In this document: positions 1 to 9,162 of the stretch, piece after piece | Layout: each line of letters starts with the position of its first letter | Numbering within the stretch: the first letter of the stretch is position 1 | Source of the DNA: Marinirhabdus sp963799365 | GTDB taxonomy: Bacteria; Bacteroidota; Bacteroidia; Flavobacteriales; Flavobacteriaceae | Length of the DNA: 64,000 nt | Direction of reading: 5' to 3' | Assembly: GCA_963799365.1 (NCBI GenBank) | Contig: CAWCWV010000008.1 | Coordinates: 62,001-126,000, forward strand | Made by a program: the position numbers and the translations under genes | The notes under the pieces: model-generated | Told to the model about the DNA's origin: nothing | The model's database searches: none | The model's input: only the letters and a program-made list of their open reading frames with translations

Positions 1-789
1 ACTTTTAATGGAGATAGCAGCTCCACCTCGGGTATCACCATCTAATTTCGTTAAAACTACCCCGTCAAAATTAAGAATATCGTTAAAGGCTTTTGCCGTA
101 TTTACAGCATCCTGCCCTGTCATAGAATCCACTACAAACAAGGTTTCATCTGGAGTAATCGCTTTGTGTACGTTGGCAATTTCGTCCATCATTTCCTTAT
201 CCACAGCCAAACGACCTGCTGTATCCACGATCACTACATTGTGACCATTTTGTTTTGCAAAGGCAATTGCGTTGGTAGCAATGGCTACGGGATCCATATT
301 ACCTTCTTCGCTATATACATCTACTTTTATCTGCTCTCCAACCACGTGTAGTTGGTTTATTGCGGCAGGACGGTACACATCACAGGCAACAAGTAAAGGT
401 TTTTTTGTCTTTTTTGTTTTAAGGAAGTTGGCCAGTTTACCAGAAAAGGTAGTTTTACCACTACCCTGTAAACCAGACATTAAAATAACGCTTGGCGAAC
501 TTTTCAGCGTAATGCCTACCGTATCACCCCCCATTAATTGGGTAAGCTCATCCTTTACGATTTTCACCATTAACTGCCCTGGTTGTAGGGTAGTTAATAC
601 ATCTTGTCCTAGCGCTTTTTCCTTTACACGGTTGGTAAATTCTTTGGCTGTTTTAAAGTTAACATCGGCATCCAGTAAGGCGCGGCGAACTTCTTTTAAG
701 GTTTCGGCTACGTTTACTTCGGTAATACTTCCGTGCCCTTTTAATACGTGGAGGGCTTTATCTAGTTTATCGCTAAGATTATTGAACAT
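1..789 (-). CDS. ffh: Signal recognition particle protein Ffh (5' part, cut by window start)
   Basis: SRP54-type GTPase that binds signal peptides emerging from the ribosome and, with FtsY and SRP RNA, delivers them to SecYEG. The frame is open from an ATG at 787-789 to base 1, so 263 codons are visible. The N-terminal helical bundle begins MFNNLSDKLDKALHVLKG. The G domain shows a P-loop GLQGSGKTT near residue 105, DTAGRL near 185 and TKLDGDTRGGA near 246-257. The methionine-rich M domain lies outside the window. A good promoter stands just upstream (815-844). The family assignment is firm. Confidence 0.97.
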   Translation of the reverse strand, partial: MFNNLSDKLDKALHVLKGHGSITEVNVAETLKEVRRALLDADVNFKTAKEFTNRVKEKALGQDVLTTLQPGQLMVKIVKDELTQLMGGDTVGITLKSSPSVILMSGLQGSGKTTFSGKLANFLKTKKTKKPLLVACDVYRPAAINQLHVVGEQIKVDVYSEEGNMDPVAIATNAIAFAKQNGHNVVIVDTAGRLAVDKEMMDEIANVHKAITPDETLFVVDSMTGQDAVNTAKAFNDILNFDGVVLTKLDGDTRGGAAISIKS

Positions 790-814
790 GGTCTTGTGTC
801 ATTTTTAGAGATGG

Positions 815-844
815 CAAAGATACAAATTGAAGGGCATGTATCAA
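815..844 (-). promoter_or_regulatory. Putative ffh promoter (TTG-N19-TATCTTTG)
   Basis: Read on the minus strand, TTG (844-842) is followed after exactly 19 bases by TATCTTTG (822-815), matching the Bacteroidota primary-sigma consensus TTG-N19-TAnnTTTG. It lies 26 bases upstream of the ffh ATG. Seen directly; use as a promoter is inferred. Confidence 0.7.
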
Positions 845-885
845 AGTGAGGGAGTCACTATTCCAGCCCTGCAAACAACTATAAA

Positions 886-2166
886 TTATCGACTGTTTCT
901 ACGTGAATTTCGTCGGTTTCCGCTTGCACTCTTAGATGCATTTCCAGCTGGTTTTTTACCTCTAGAATTCTGTCGTCCACGCTGATTGGCTGCTTTATTT
1001 TCGGCCTTCTTCTCTAAAACATCCTGTAATTTTTCGGTTACTTCAAAACCATTGATGGTTTCCTGATCTAGTCTTTCGCCTAGTAATTTTTCAATGCCAC
1101 GAACGTATTCAAATTCGTCTACACTTACAATGGAAATTGCCTCACCACTGGCTCCTGCCCTACCAGTTCTACCAATACGGTGTACATAGTCTTCTGGAAT
1201 GTTTGGGAGTTCGTAGTTTATAACGTGAGGTAATAACGGAATATCCAATCCGCGCGCCGCAATATCTGTTGCCACTAATACACGCACATTTCCACTTTTG
1301 AAATTGGCCAAAGCTTTCGTTCTCGCTCCCTGACTTTTATTGCCGTGAATAGCTGCAGAAGAAATTTTCGCTTTACTTAATTTTTCAGCCAATCGGTTTG
1401 CACCGTGTTTGGTTCTTGTAAAAATTAGAACCTGTTGCCAATCTCCTTCAGAAATCAATTTTATAACTAAATCTGTTTTTTTGGACTTATCGGTTTTGTA
1501 TACAATCTGGTCTACTTTTTCAGCAGTGGTGTTTTCTGGAGTCGCCTCCACCATCACTGGATTGTGAAGGAAACTTCCCGCCAGTTTTTTAATTTCTTTT
1601 GAAAAGGTGGCCGAAAATAATAAGTTCTGTCTTTTTTGAGGAAGTAACGCTAAAATTTTATTGATATCGCGGGCAAATCCCATATCCAGCATTCTGTCGG
1701 CTTCGTCTAAAACCAAAAACTCTACATTTTTTAAGCTGAAAACGCCTTGATTGTGTAAATCCAGCAACCTCCCTGGAGTAGCTACTAAAATATCTACGCC
1801 CTGGCGTAAGGTTCTAATCTGCGGATTTGCATTAACCCCACCAAAAATAACGGTAGCGTGTATGTCTACAAATTTCGAATAGGTTTTTACATCTTCCAAA
1901 ACTTGTGCAGCTAATTCCCTTGTTGGTGTTAGTACAAGCGCCCGAACTGGTCTTTTATGAAGTGGTTGTGTAGTTATTAATTTCTGAAGCATTGGCAATG
2001 TAAAACCTGCCGTTTTCCCTGTTCCTGTTTGTGCTGAAGCCAGCACATCTTTACCTTCTAATATTTTTGGAATCGCTTTTTGTTGAATGGGTGTTGGGGT
2101 ATCGTATCCTTTTTGGCTAATTGCTTTTAGCAGGGCATCGGAAAGCCCAAGATTTTTAAATGACAT
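886..2166 (-). CDS. DEAD-box ATP-dependent RNA helicase, RhlE type
   Basis: ATP-dependent RNA helicase of 426 aa, probably acting in ribosome assembly or RNA turnover in the cytoplasm. The Q motif (TPTPIQQKAIP, near 23-33), Walker A (AQTGTGKT), PTRELA, TPGRLLD, the DEAD box itself (LDEADRMLDMGF), SAT (FSATFSKE), ARGLDI and HRIGRTGR are all present in order. The last 40 residues are a basic tail rich in Arg, Asn and Ser, as in RhlE/CsdA-like proteins, probably for RNA binding. The gene stands alone between ffh and a DUF4349 gene. A -7-like TACCTTTG (2227-2220, minus strand) lies upstream. RhlE versus another DEAD-box subgroup cannot be settled by eye. Confidence 0.93.
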   Translation of the reverse strand: MSFKNLGLSDALLKAISQKGYDTPTPIQQKAIPKILEGKDVLASAQTGTGKTAGFTLPMLQKLITTQPLHKRPVRALVLTPTRELAAQVLEDVKTYSKFVDIHATVIFGGVNANPQIRTLRQGVDILVATPGRLLDLHNQGVFSLKNVEFLVLDEADRMLDMGFARDINKILALLPQKRQNLLFSATFSKEIKKLAGSFLHNPVMVEATPENTTAEKVDQIVYKTDKSKKTDLVIKLISEGDWQQVLIFTRTKHGANRLAEKLSKAKISSAAIHGNKSQGARTKALANFKSGNVRVLVATDIAARGLDIPLLPHVINYELPNIPEDYVHRIGRTGRAGASGEAISIVSVDEFEYVRGIEKLLGERLDQETINGFEVTEKLQDVLEKKAENKAANQRGRQNSRGKKPAGNASKSASGNRRNSRRNSR

Positions 2167-2219
2167 ATAATGTGTTTCCGAGACAGTTGAAGTTTTTTGT
2201 TTTGTCTCTTTATGAGCGA

Positions 2220-2227
2220 CAAAGGTA
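2220..2227 (-). promoter_or_regulatory. Putative -7 element of the helicase gene
   Basis: On the minus strand TACCTTTG matches the Bacteroidota -7 box TAnnTTTG, about 55 bases before the helicase ATG. No TTG is found at the ideal 19-base spacing (TTCG is close), so the -33 side is weak. Confidence 0.5.
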
Positions 2228-2305
2228 CGTTTATTTTATTTGAGCGAAGTTTTGAAAGAAAAGCTAACATTATTAATAGATATCAATTTCATTAAACCTT
2301 TCGAA

Positions 2306-2385
2306 GAACATCCCCTCCCAGCCTCCCCTTATAAGGGGAGAAGTATAAAAATCTCCCTTTGAAGGGAGATTTAGAGGGATGTTTC
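2306..2385. repeat. Palindromic intergenic repeat element (REP/MITE-like)
   Basis: The spacer between the helicase start and the DUF4349 stop holds two nested hairpins, CTCCCCTT-ATAAGGGGAG and TCTCCCTTTGAAGGGAGA. The outer ends GAACATCCC and GGGATGTTTC are inverted complements apart from one base. The whole unit can fold into a cruciform of about 80 bases. The CTCCCTTTGAAGGGAG core resembles the CCTCCCTTTAGGG motif at 42290-42345. The pattern suggests a dispersed non-coding element; no transposase is present. Confidence 0.6.
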
Positions 2386-2408
2386 CCAAGTGTTAAAATA
2401 TATAAATT

Positions 2409-3254
2409 CTATTTTTTCTTCAATTTACGTCTCAATAATAAAATAACTAAAGTGATCACGATGAGCACTGGCCATATATGTATCAACCCCACGACAATTA
2501 CTTCAATTAACTCCCAGCCAAAACTAAAACCGTTTCCAGCTTTATCGAAAAAAGATTTTGAGTAGCTTTCGGGCTCCTCTTTATATTCCACAGTTTCAAA
2601 CAAATCTACTTGCACGGTACTGTAGGAAACTTTATTACTTAAATATTTCAGTCTTCCTTGGGCAGCTTCAATTTCTTCTTGAAGGATTCTTAACTTTTCT
2701 TCAGTTGCCAGTATATCTTCTACGGTTTTCGCATTTTTCCGAAGGATTTCCACATACCGTTTTTTTACCTCTTGCTTGGTCGCTAAGCGACTTTCTAAGT
2801 CTAGATATTCTTCTGTTATATCCTGGGTGGTGATGTTTTCAAATTCAGTAAAAATAGACACCCTTGAAATGCTATCCAATAAAACATCAAAATATGAATT
2901 TGGCACCTTAATCGTAAAGCGATTTTGCTTCTCGTACCTATTATTTTCAAATCGAAGGTCACTTATATAACCATTGTATTGCTGTGCGATGACCTTCACC
3001 TGCTCCGTAGCTTTTTTTACGTCCTTTACTTTATAACGGGCCGAAGCAGATTTAATAATTTTAAGTTGAATAGCTGTGTTTGCTAAAGCTTTAGTATTTT
3101 CACTTTCGGTTACTGCCTGATAACTTTCGGTTACATCTACAGATTCTAAAGAAAAGTCTTCTTTATAAGAACCATTTTCGCAACTACCAAAAACGAGAAA
3201 GCTTATACTAACTGCTATTAATTTTAAGTTTAACTTTGTGCTAGGTGTCTTCAT
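2409..3254 (-). CDS. DUF4349-type lipoprotein with C-terminal membrane anchor
   Basis: Protein of 281 aa. The N-terminus is a lipoprotein signal with lipobox FLVFGSC (Cys25). A DUF4349-like region follows (about 60-245), containing the family pattern of an Arg/Lys-rich start, IKVPNSYFDVLLDSI, then a long coiled coil around 170-200 (EEKLRILQEEIEAAQGRL). A hydrophobic helix at about 250-273 is followed by RRKLKKK. It should sit in the cell envelope with the coiled coil in the periplasm. Function is unknown for this family. It is a single-gene unit, divergent from the gene at 3388. Confidence 0.8.
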   Translation of the reverse strand: MKTPSTKLNLKLIAVSISFLVFGSCENGSYKEDFSLESVDVTESYQAVTESENTKALANTAIQLKIIKSASARYKVKDVKKATEQVKVIAQQYNGYISDLRFENNRYEKQNRFTIKVPNSYFDVLLDSISRVSIFTEFENITTQDITEEYLDLESRLATKQEVKKRYVEILRKNAKTVEDILATEEKLRILQEEIEAAQGRLKYLSNKVSYSTVQVDLFETVEYKEEPESYSKSFFDKAGNGFSFGWELIEVIVVGLIHIWPVLIVITLVILLLRRKLKKK

Positions 3255-3387
3255 AATTTTACATTTTTAAAGATTATGAATCAAACCTACTGCATCTCTA
3301 AAAGTGACTGCTGTAAAACTCTTGTAACGGCTTTGTAATCTATTTTACAATTTACAAAGAGTTAAATTTCAATTATATAAAAATAAT

Positions 3388-4290
3388 TTGACCGAAACCA
3401 ACCTGCACCATTTTAACCTGTTAAAAGCCAAAGTAGCCGAAACTTTTTTGGAAGAGCATCAGGCTTCCATACATATTGGCGAATGGAAAGGGGAAGAAAT
3501 TCTAGCATTTCAGGAAGATCTTTTGAGCAAAACAAAAGGACGCATTTCGGAAAAATCGTTTTACACCTATTTTAAAAATAAGCCTAAAAATTTACCTAGG
3601 ATAGATATTCTTAATTTGTTGAGCCAATATGGCGGGTATACTAATTGGCAGGACTTTAAAGATGGCAATCTTGGTTTGGTTGAAGAAAATAAAGACAAAA
3701 AGAAAAAGAGCTTTCCACCAGTACTTTGGATAGCTATTGCTATTCCAATAATCACTATGTTTTTCGTCCAAACTATGGATAATAATACGTTCACATTTTG
3801 CATGGTCGACGAAGATAAAAACGAAGCAGTAACCGGAACTATAGACATTAAAGTTTTGCAGCCCGGCGAATCACCAGTGCATCTGAAAACTGATGATACA
3901 GGATGTTTCAGCTACGAAACTGACGAAGAAAAAATCTCTTTTGTGGTACAATCACCCTATCACAAGACAGACACCATTACCCGAACCATTGATGGCAGAG
4001 AGAATACAACTGTAAAACTTAGCGTGGACAATTATGCCCTAATGCTGAAATATTACAGCACTGGAAACTTTAAGGATGTTGAAAAACGCCAGGCGCAACT
4101 TCAAAATTTAATAGCTAATAATGCAGAAATTTATCAGGTATACCCCAACAACACTGGGATTGAACTCTTTTCTAAAACAGATTTTATTCAAAAGCTAACC
4201 ATCCCCACAAGTACCCTAAAAAACATTCAGATTTTAAATAAAACGTATGAAAACGGAAAGCTAGTAAAACTTAAATTTTTAGTGAAATGA
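3388..4290 (+). CDS. Uncharacterised protein: N-terminal cytoplasmic domain, one TM helix, periplasmic beta domain
   Basis: Protein of 300 aa with a TTG start; no in-frame ATG lies upstream and the first residues MTETNLHHFNLLKAK look natural. Residues 1-95 form a soluble domain with the pattern EWKGEEILAFQEDLL, GRISEKSFYTYFKN and ILNLLSQYGGYTNWQDF. A lysine-rich stretch (KDKKKK) precedes one transmembrane helix (about 111-127). The C-terminal half has a carboxypeptidase-regulatory-like beta segment (GTIDIKVLQPGESPVHLKTDDTGCF is visible in it). The positive-inside rule places the N-terminal domain in the cytoplasm. The stop overlaps the next gene by ATGA. No known function; a sensor or scaffold across the inner membrane is an inference. 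Confidence 0.7.
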   Translation: MTETNLHHFNLLKAKVAETFLEEHQASIHIGEWKGEEILAFQEDLLSKTKGRISEKSFYTYFKNKPKNLPRIDILNLLSQYGGYTNWQDFKDGNLGLVEENKDKKKKSFPPVLWIAIAIPIITMFFVQTMDNNTFTFCMVDEDKNEAVTGTIDIKVLQPGESPVHLKTDDTGCFSYETDEEKISFVVQSPYHKTDTITRTIDGRENTTVKLSVDNYALMLKYYSTGNFKDVEKRQAQLQNLIANNAEIYQVYPNNTGIELFSKTDFIQKLTIPTSTLKNIQILNKTYENGKLVKLKFLVK

Positions 4291-4778
4291 AACAACTAGT
4301 TTATATAGTATTCATAGCATTTCTAATAGGTTGCAACAATACTTCCGAAGAAAATTCCTTAGCCACCAGCGATAGTACCGAAAGTGAATTCATTGAAGAA
4401 ACAGCTGCAACAACTATAGAAGAAGCTTTTCCCTACGCCACTATAACCCAACAAAAATTACAAGAATATTTCGATTTGCTCGCCATCAAGAACGAACATC
4501 CTGAATTTGCCGAAACAATTTCAGCCCAACTTAGGCAAATAACTACCGATTCAATTTTGTTACCGAACGAGCAGGATTCCGTAGCCGTAAAAAACCTTTC
4601 GGCAGTTGGGCCATTTATTAAAATTAACGACACTTTGCAAAAGCAATCATTTTTATACACCCTTGCCTCGAAAACTATTTTTAAAACAGATACACTTACT
4701 GCTCACATCATTACCAAACCCATAGAGATCGAGGGCGATAGAACTTTGGCTATAAAATTAGTTTTCAAAAAAAATTAA
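4287..4778 (+). CDS. Hypothetical lipoprotein, partner of upstream TM protein
   Basis: Protein of 163 aa with a lipoprotein signal peptide ending FLIGC (Cys16), followed by a Ser/Thr/Glu-rich linker and a mixed domain. Its ATG overlaps the TGA of the preceding gene (ATGA, 4287-4290), so the two are probably translationally coupled. I do not recognise a family. It is likely periplasmic or outer-membrane attached. NNTSEEN follows the Cys and carries no clear surface-export signal. Confidence 0.7.
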   Translation: MKQLVYIVFIAFLIGCNNTSEENSLATSDSTESEFIEETAATTIEEAFPYATITQQKLQEYFDLLAIKNEHPEFAETISAQLRQITTDSILLPNEQDSVAVKNLSAVGPFIKINDTLQKQSFLYTLASKTIFKTDTLTAHIITKPIEIEGDRTLAIKLVFKKN

Positions 4779-4842
4779 TTTTAATGGAAATCATTAAAAA
4801 CAAGTATTCCAAATCGTATCTTTCCATCTTAAAACCATATTC

Positions 4843-6321
4843 ATGAAATCAATTGTAGTCTTTATTTTTGCATTCGTATTTGTAGGCACGTTCGCTCAAA
4901 CAGAAAAAGAAAAAGTAGAAAGTACTGTCTCAAAATCCAAAATTGAAGGGCATATTAATTTTCTTGCAGACGATTTACTCAAAGGTAGACAAACGGGAAC
5001 CCCTGAAAATAAAATCGCTGCCGCTTATTTGGCAAATACATTAAAAAGCTATGGCGTAAAACCTAATCCTAAAACAGCAACCTACTACCAAACAGTGCCA
5101 CTTACTAATAATATACCACCAAAAAATATTTCACTTACTATTGGCGGGCAGGAAATTAATGACAAAGTAGCTTTGAGCGCGGTAAAAATAGATTATAATA
5201 GCCAGGCGGTATATTTAAACTACGGTGTAGAAGCAGATTATAAAGACCAAGATGTTACTGGAAAAATGGTCGTTGTAAAAGCTGGAAGTGACACCGCAAA
5301 AGACGCCAGAGGTGCTTTTGGATTGATGCAAACAAAACGCGAATTAGCCGAGAAAGCAGGTGCTGTTGGACTCATAGAATTACTTAATAGTGAAGACCAG
5401 ATGTGGGGCTTTATTTCCCATAATTTTGACGCCCCAACGATGGAAGTAAGTCAATTAAAAGTAGATTCGAATAATGAGGAAAGTATTCCTCATATTTGGG
5501 TACAGGATAAGGAGCACCTATTGGCAACAAATATTAGCTCCAGAAGAGCATTGGGCGCATCGTTAAAAATGGAGGGTTCTAAAAAAGAAAAGGTACTATC
5601 ACAAAATGTCATTGGCATTGTAGAAGGTACAGACCCGAAACTAAAAAATGAATACGTTATTTATTCTGCGCATTATGACCACGTAGGCATTGGAACCCCA
5701 GACGAAACGGGGGACACTATCTACAATGGCGCCAGAGATAATGCAGTGGGTACAACAACAGTTTTGAGCATGGCCGAGAACTTAGCTAAATATCCAACCA
5801 AGAGATCTGCGTTGTTTATTTTGTTTACAGGTGAAGAAAAAGGTTTATTAGGTAGTAGTTACTATGTTGATAATCCAGTGCTACCCCTTCAACAAATGGT
5901 ATATTGTTTTAATAGTGACAATGCTGGCTATAATGACACCTCTAAAGCTACCATAATTGGTCTGACAAGAACTACCGCTGCAGAACATATTAAAAAAGCC
6001 GCAACTACTTTCGGACTTACTGCCATAGACGATCCAGCTCCTGAACAGGGGTTGTTTGACCGTAGTGACAATGTTCATTTTGCTGCAAAAGGAATTCCTG
6101 CGCCTACGTTTTCTATGGGTTTCAACTCTTTTGATGGAGAGGTAACGAAATACTACCACCGGCCAGGTGACGAGGCAGACACTTTAGATTATGATTATTT
6201 ATTGAAGTTTTTTAGAGCGTATGTACTCGCAAGCCGCAGTATTGCAAACGATGCTATAACTCCTTTTTGGACAGCTGGAGATAAATATGAAGAAGCTGGA
6301 AAAAAATTATACAGAAATTAA
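4843..6321 (+). CDS. Secreted M28-family zinc metallopeptidase
   Basis: Aminopeptidase-like exported protein of 492 aa. A signal peptide ends near residue 19 (FVGTFAQ). A PA-type insert region (about 100-230) precedes the catalytic M28 domain. Expected two-zinc ligands are visible: SAHYDHVG near 276, GARDNAVG near 297-304, TGEEKGLLGSSY near 329-340, NSDNAGY near 356 and YYHRPGDEADTL near 437. The motifs are complete, so it is likely active on peptides in the periplasm or outside the cell. A TATCTTTC box at 4817-4824 resembles a -7 element. A weak hairpin follows at 6324-6338. Confidence 0.93.
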   Translation: MKSIVVFIFAFVFVGTFAQTEKEKVESTVSKSKIEGHINFLADDLLKGRQTGTPENKIAAAYLANTLKSYGVKPNPKTATYYQTVPLTNNIPPKNISLTIGGQEINDKVALSAVKIDYNSQAVYLNYGVEADYKDQDVTGKMVVVKAGSDTAKDARGAFGLMQTKRELAEKAGAVGLIELLNSEDQMWGFISHNFDAPTMEVSQLKVDSNNEESIPHIWVQDKEHLLATNISSRRALGASLKMEGSKKEKVLSQNVIGIVEGTDPKLKNEYVIYSAHYDHVGIGTPDETGDTIYNGARDNAVGTTTVLSMAENLAKYPTKRSALFILFTGEEKGLLGSSYYVDNPVLPLQQMVYCFNSDNAGYNDTSKATIIGLTRTTAAEHIKKAATTFGLTAIDDPAPEQGLFDRSDNVHFAAKGIPAPTFSMGFNSFDGEVTKYYHRPGDEADTLDYDYLLKFFRAYVLASRSIANDAITPFWTAGDKYEEAGKKLYRN

Positions 6322-6323
6322 TT

Positions 6324-6338
6324 AACTGTTTTACAGTT
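6324..6338 (+). terminator. Possible terminator after M28 peptidase
   Basis: AACTGT-TTT-ACAGTT forms a 6-bp stem with a 3-base loop just after the peptidase stop, followed by a T-rich run (TGTTATGTTGTTTC then TTTTTC). The stem is short, so efficiency is uncertain. The rest of 6339-6544 shows no gene; TTGAGCGAAGAGTTTC inside it is vaguely repeat-like. Confidence 0.45.
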
Positions 6339-6544
6339 TGTTATGTTGTTTCTTTTTCTTCGAAATAAGTCGCGTAAAGAAAAAAGATATGCTAATGAAC
6401 AGGGTGCTTCTTAGGTTATTTATAACTCAAAATGATATTAGAATGCGTTATTGGTGCTGAGGGATTGAGCGAAGAGTTTCATCTTGCTAGTGATGATAAA
6501 TATAAGTTAAGGCTTACTTCAAAATAAACACTTATCTTTTCTTT

Positions 6545-8518
6545 GTGAAAATACAATCAAAGCACATTTATTTAATATTGGGGTTGACAATCGTTTTTGT
6601 GTGTCATCCCAGAATTTTGTTTTCCCAAAACTTCGGAAAAGAAAAAATAGACATCATTCTTCAGAGTCTGGAAAGCAAATCTCAAAAAGAAAAGCGTCCT
6701 ATTTATTTTGAATTAGGGGATAGCTTGGTTTTGAAAAATTCTCCAGAAGAAGCAACCTTATTGTTTGAATATGTCTTCGAAAAAGATACTACAGCCTACG
6801 CCAAACTTATTATGTATGAGGATTATTCAAGCAACTTATCCAGAAGTGGATTTCTAGATGAAGCCATTGCGCTAAAAAAGAAAGGAATACAGTTAGCTGA
6901 AATATTTAAAGAAGAAAAGCGATACATTTTTTATACTTTCTCTTTAGCGTATGCATATGATCAAAAAAATAAGCCCGACCTAGCGCTACAATACCTAAAT
7001 AAAGTAGAAGAATTGGTTCTAAAAAAAGAACACAAGGACATATTGGCAAATTTCTACGATGCCAAAGCAGCTGTTTATAATTCTCTTAAAGATTATGACA
7101 AGCAAGAAATTTATCTTTTAAAAGTGTTTGAGCTTGTAAAAGACTTTCCCAACACCCCTCAAAAACGGTTTCATATCTACATGATTCTAGATTTTTATAC
7201 ACAGGTAGAAAAACCAGAACAGTTGGCAAAATTTACGCAAGTACTTTCAGAACTCTATGAAGAAGCACATGCCAATACCCCTGCAGGGCATATGCCTATA
7301 GAAGCACTTTTCAAAAAGCGTATGAGCCAGGAGAACATACCATTACTTCAAAAAACCATCCAAATAAGTGATAGTCTCAATAGTATTAATTCCTATGTAT
7401 CCACAACTATTGCTTTAGCCAATCTTTATACTGCCAATGGAACCCCTGATAAAGGAATTCCTTTTCTTAAAAACGCGGTTACCAAACTTAAAACAGTAGA
7501 CAAACCCTCTCACTTAATTGATATATATGTGTCGTTAGCCAAAATAAGTGAGGCAGCTGCTAATTACAAAGATGCTTACGATTATAAGATACTGCAGGGT
7601 TCTTTACAGGACAGCATTACTTCAGAAAAAATGAGGCGGAACATCGCTGAACTCGAAATTGAATTTGAAACTGAAAAAAAGGAACGAAAGATCCTTTCGC
7701 AACAACTAGAGCTAGAGAAACAAACCCGAAGTAAAAACCAAATCCGTTTTGCTTTCATAGTTGCAGGTTTGGTGGCCATACTACTCTTCTTCTTTTTTAG
7801 ATACAGACTAAAATCTCAAAAAACAATTGCAAGCCAAATGCAAGCCATTCAACAACAAAAAATAACAGAGCTTCAGCAAAAAAATAAATTACTAGCGCTA
7901 AATAGTATGATTGAGGGCCAGGAAGTAGAACGTCTTCGTATTGCAAAAGATCTACACGACAGCCTAGGTGGCTTGCTAAGCACAGTAAAAGCACATTTTA
8001 CCACCATACAAAATGAAATCGAGCAATTAAGCGAATTAAATCTTACTAAAAAGACCAATAACTTAATTGATGAAGCCTGTATAGAAGTACGTAGAATTTC
8101 ACATAATATGATGCCACACGCAATTAGTCTTTCTGGACTCCAAGGCGCTATTGAAGATGTAGCTACACATCTTAAAGAACAAGGCTATACAATAACATTA
8201 GAAATAAAAAACCTTCCCGAAAATATTGAACCCACAAAAGAAGTGATGATTTATAGGCTGTTACAAGAAATTATTTCTAACATAAGAAAACATTCGGAAG
8301 CAAAAAATATATTAATCCAATTGGTAGGACACCAGGAAGAAATTAATTTACTAGTGGAAGATGACGGAAAAGGTTTTATTTTTGAAGAAGCCCTTGCTAA
8401 AGGTGGTCTTGGTTTAAAAAGCATAAATAGTAGAGTTGCCTATCTTGATGGCTCTATAGATTGGGACACGCAACCCAATAAGGGAACATCTTTAACCATT
8501 AACATCCCTACAATATGA
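6545..8518 (+). CDS. TPR-domain sensor histidine kinase (HisKA_3 type)
   Basis: Two-component sensor of 657 aa with a GTG start and an export signal (residues about 8-27, ending ILFSQNF). Residues about 40-360 are helical repeats of TPR character and should be periplasmic. A coiled coil leads to one TM helix (about 400-420), then another coiled coil. The dimerisation domain carries IAKDLHDSLGGLLS near 464-476, whose His is the likely phosphorylation site. The HATPase domain has EDDGKGF and KGGLGLKSINSR. The four-base overlap ATGA with the response regulator shows they act as a pair. The ligand is unknown. Confidence 0.93.
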   Translation: MKIQSKHIYLILGLTIVFVCHPRILFSQNFGKEKIDIILQSLESKSQKEKRPIYFELGDSLVLKNSPEEATLLFEYVFEKDTTAYAKLIMYEDYSSNLSRSGFLDEAIALKKKGIQLAEIFKEEKRYIFYTFSLAYAYDQKNKPDLALQYLNKVEELVLKKEHKDILANFYDAKAAVYNSLKDYDKQEIYLLKVFELVKDFPNTPQKRFHIYMILDFYTQVEKPEQLAKFTQVLSELYEEAHANTPAGHMPIEALFKKRMSQENIPLLQKTIQISDSLNSINSYVSTTIALANLYTANGTPDKGIPFLKNAVTKLKTVDKPSHLIDIYVSLAKISEAAANYKDAYDYKILQGSLQDSITSEKMRRNIAELEIEFETEKKERKILSQQLELEKQTRSKNQIRFAFIVAGLVAILLFFFFRYRLKSQKTIASQMQAIQQQKITELQQKNKLLALNSMIEGQEVERLRIAKDLHDSLGGLLSTVKAHFTTIQNEIEQLSELNLTKKTNNLIDEACIEVRRISHNMMPHAISLSGLQGAIEDVATHLKEQGYTITLEIKNLPENIEPTKEVMIYRLLQEIISNIRKHSEAKNILIQLVGHQEEINLLVEDDGKGFIFEEALAKGGLGLKSINSRVAYLDGSIDWDTQPNKGTSLTINIPTI

Positions 8519-9159
8519 TACACGTATTTATAGTAGACGATCACAAAATGGTCATAGACGGTATGCAATTATTGTTAAAAAATGAAACCGATATTATTGT
8601 AGTTGGTACGGCATTAAACGGAGAAGAAAGCATCTTAGAAATACCCAAACAAAAAGTAGATGTAGTCTTACTAGACATTAATATGCCCGGAATTAACGGT
8701 ATAGAGACCTGTAAACAATTACTGAAAGACAATCCAAGTTTAAAAATTGTTGCCATAAGTATGCACAAAGAAAGCAGCTTAATTAAATTAATGCTGAATA
8801 ATGGTGCTAAAGGATATGTACTAAAAAATGCTGGACAAGACGAGGTAATCGAAGCTATTAAAACAGTACACCAAAACAAAATGTATCTGGACGATACGGT
8901 AAATGAAATTGTCTTAAACAGTGTACTAAAAAATGGAAATGAAAAAATTACCAGCCCCTTCCCTACCTTATCAAGACGTGAAAAAGATGTGTTAAGACTT
9001 ATTCTGGAAGAATGTACCACCCAGGAAATTGCAGACAAGCTATTTATAAGTTTTGGAACCGTTGAAACACATCGAAGAAATATGCTTATTAAGACAGGGG
9101 CACGAAATACTGCTGGTCTCGTTCGCACAGCTATTGAATACGATCTAACCAAACAATAA
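8515..9159 (+). CDS. NarL/FixJ-family response regulator
   Basis: DNA-binding response regulator of 214 aa. The receiver domain (1-120) has acidic residues DD at 8-9, phospho-acceptor Asp54 in VVLLDINMPG and the Lys in the KGYVLKNAG segment. A LuxR-type helix-turn-helix occupies about 148-208 (LSRREKDVLRLI, TTQEIADKLFIS, TVETHRRNML). It overlaps the kinase gene at ATGA and the lipoprotein gene follows 3 bases after its stop, so all three are probably co-transcribed. Target genes are unknown. Confidence 0.95.
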   Translation: MIHVFIVDDHKMVIDGMQLLLKNETDIIVVGTALNGEESILEIPKQKVDVVLLDINMPGINGIETCKQLLKDNPSLKIVAISMHKESSLIKLMLNNGAKGYVLKNAGQDEVIEAIKTVHQNKMYLDDTVNEIVLNSVLKNGNEKITSPFPTLSRREKDVLRLILEECTTQEIADKLFISFGTVETHRRNMLIKTGARNTAGLVRTAIEYDLTKQ

Positions 9160-9162
9160 AAA

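Noticed and set aside
1..808. Plus-strand open frames at the window start (8-244, 272-808)
   Set aside because: The minus strand encodes Ffh through the whole region with all GTPase motifs.
6339..6544. Possible gene remnant or small RNA in the 6322-6544 gap
   Set aside because: No open frame, conserved motif or strong structure beyond the short hairpin at its start.
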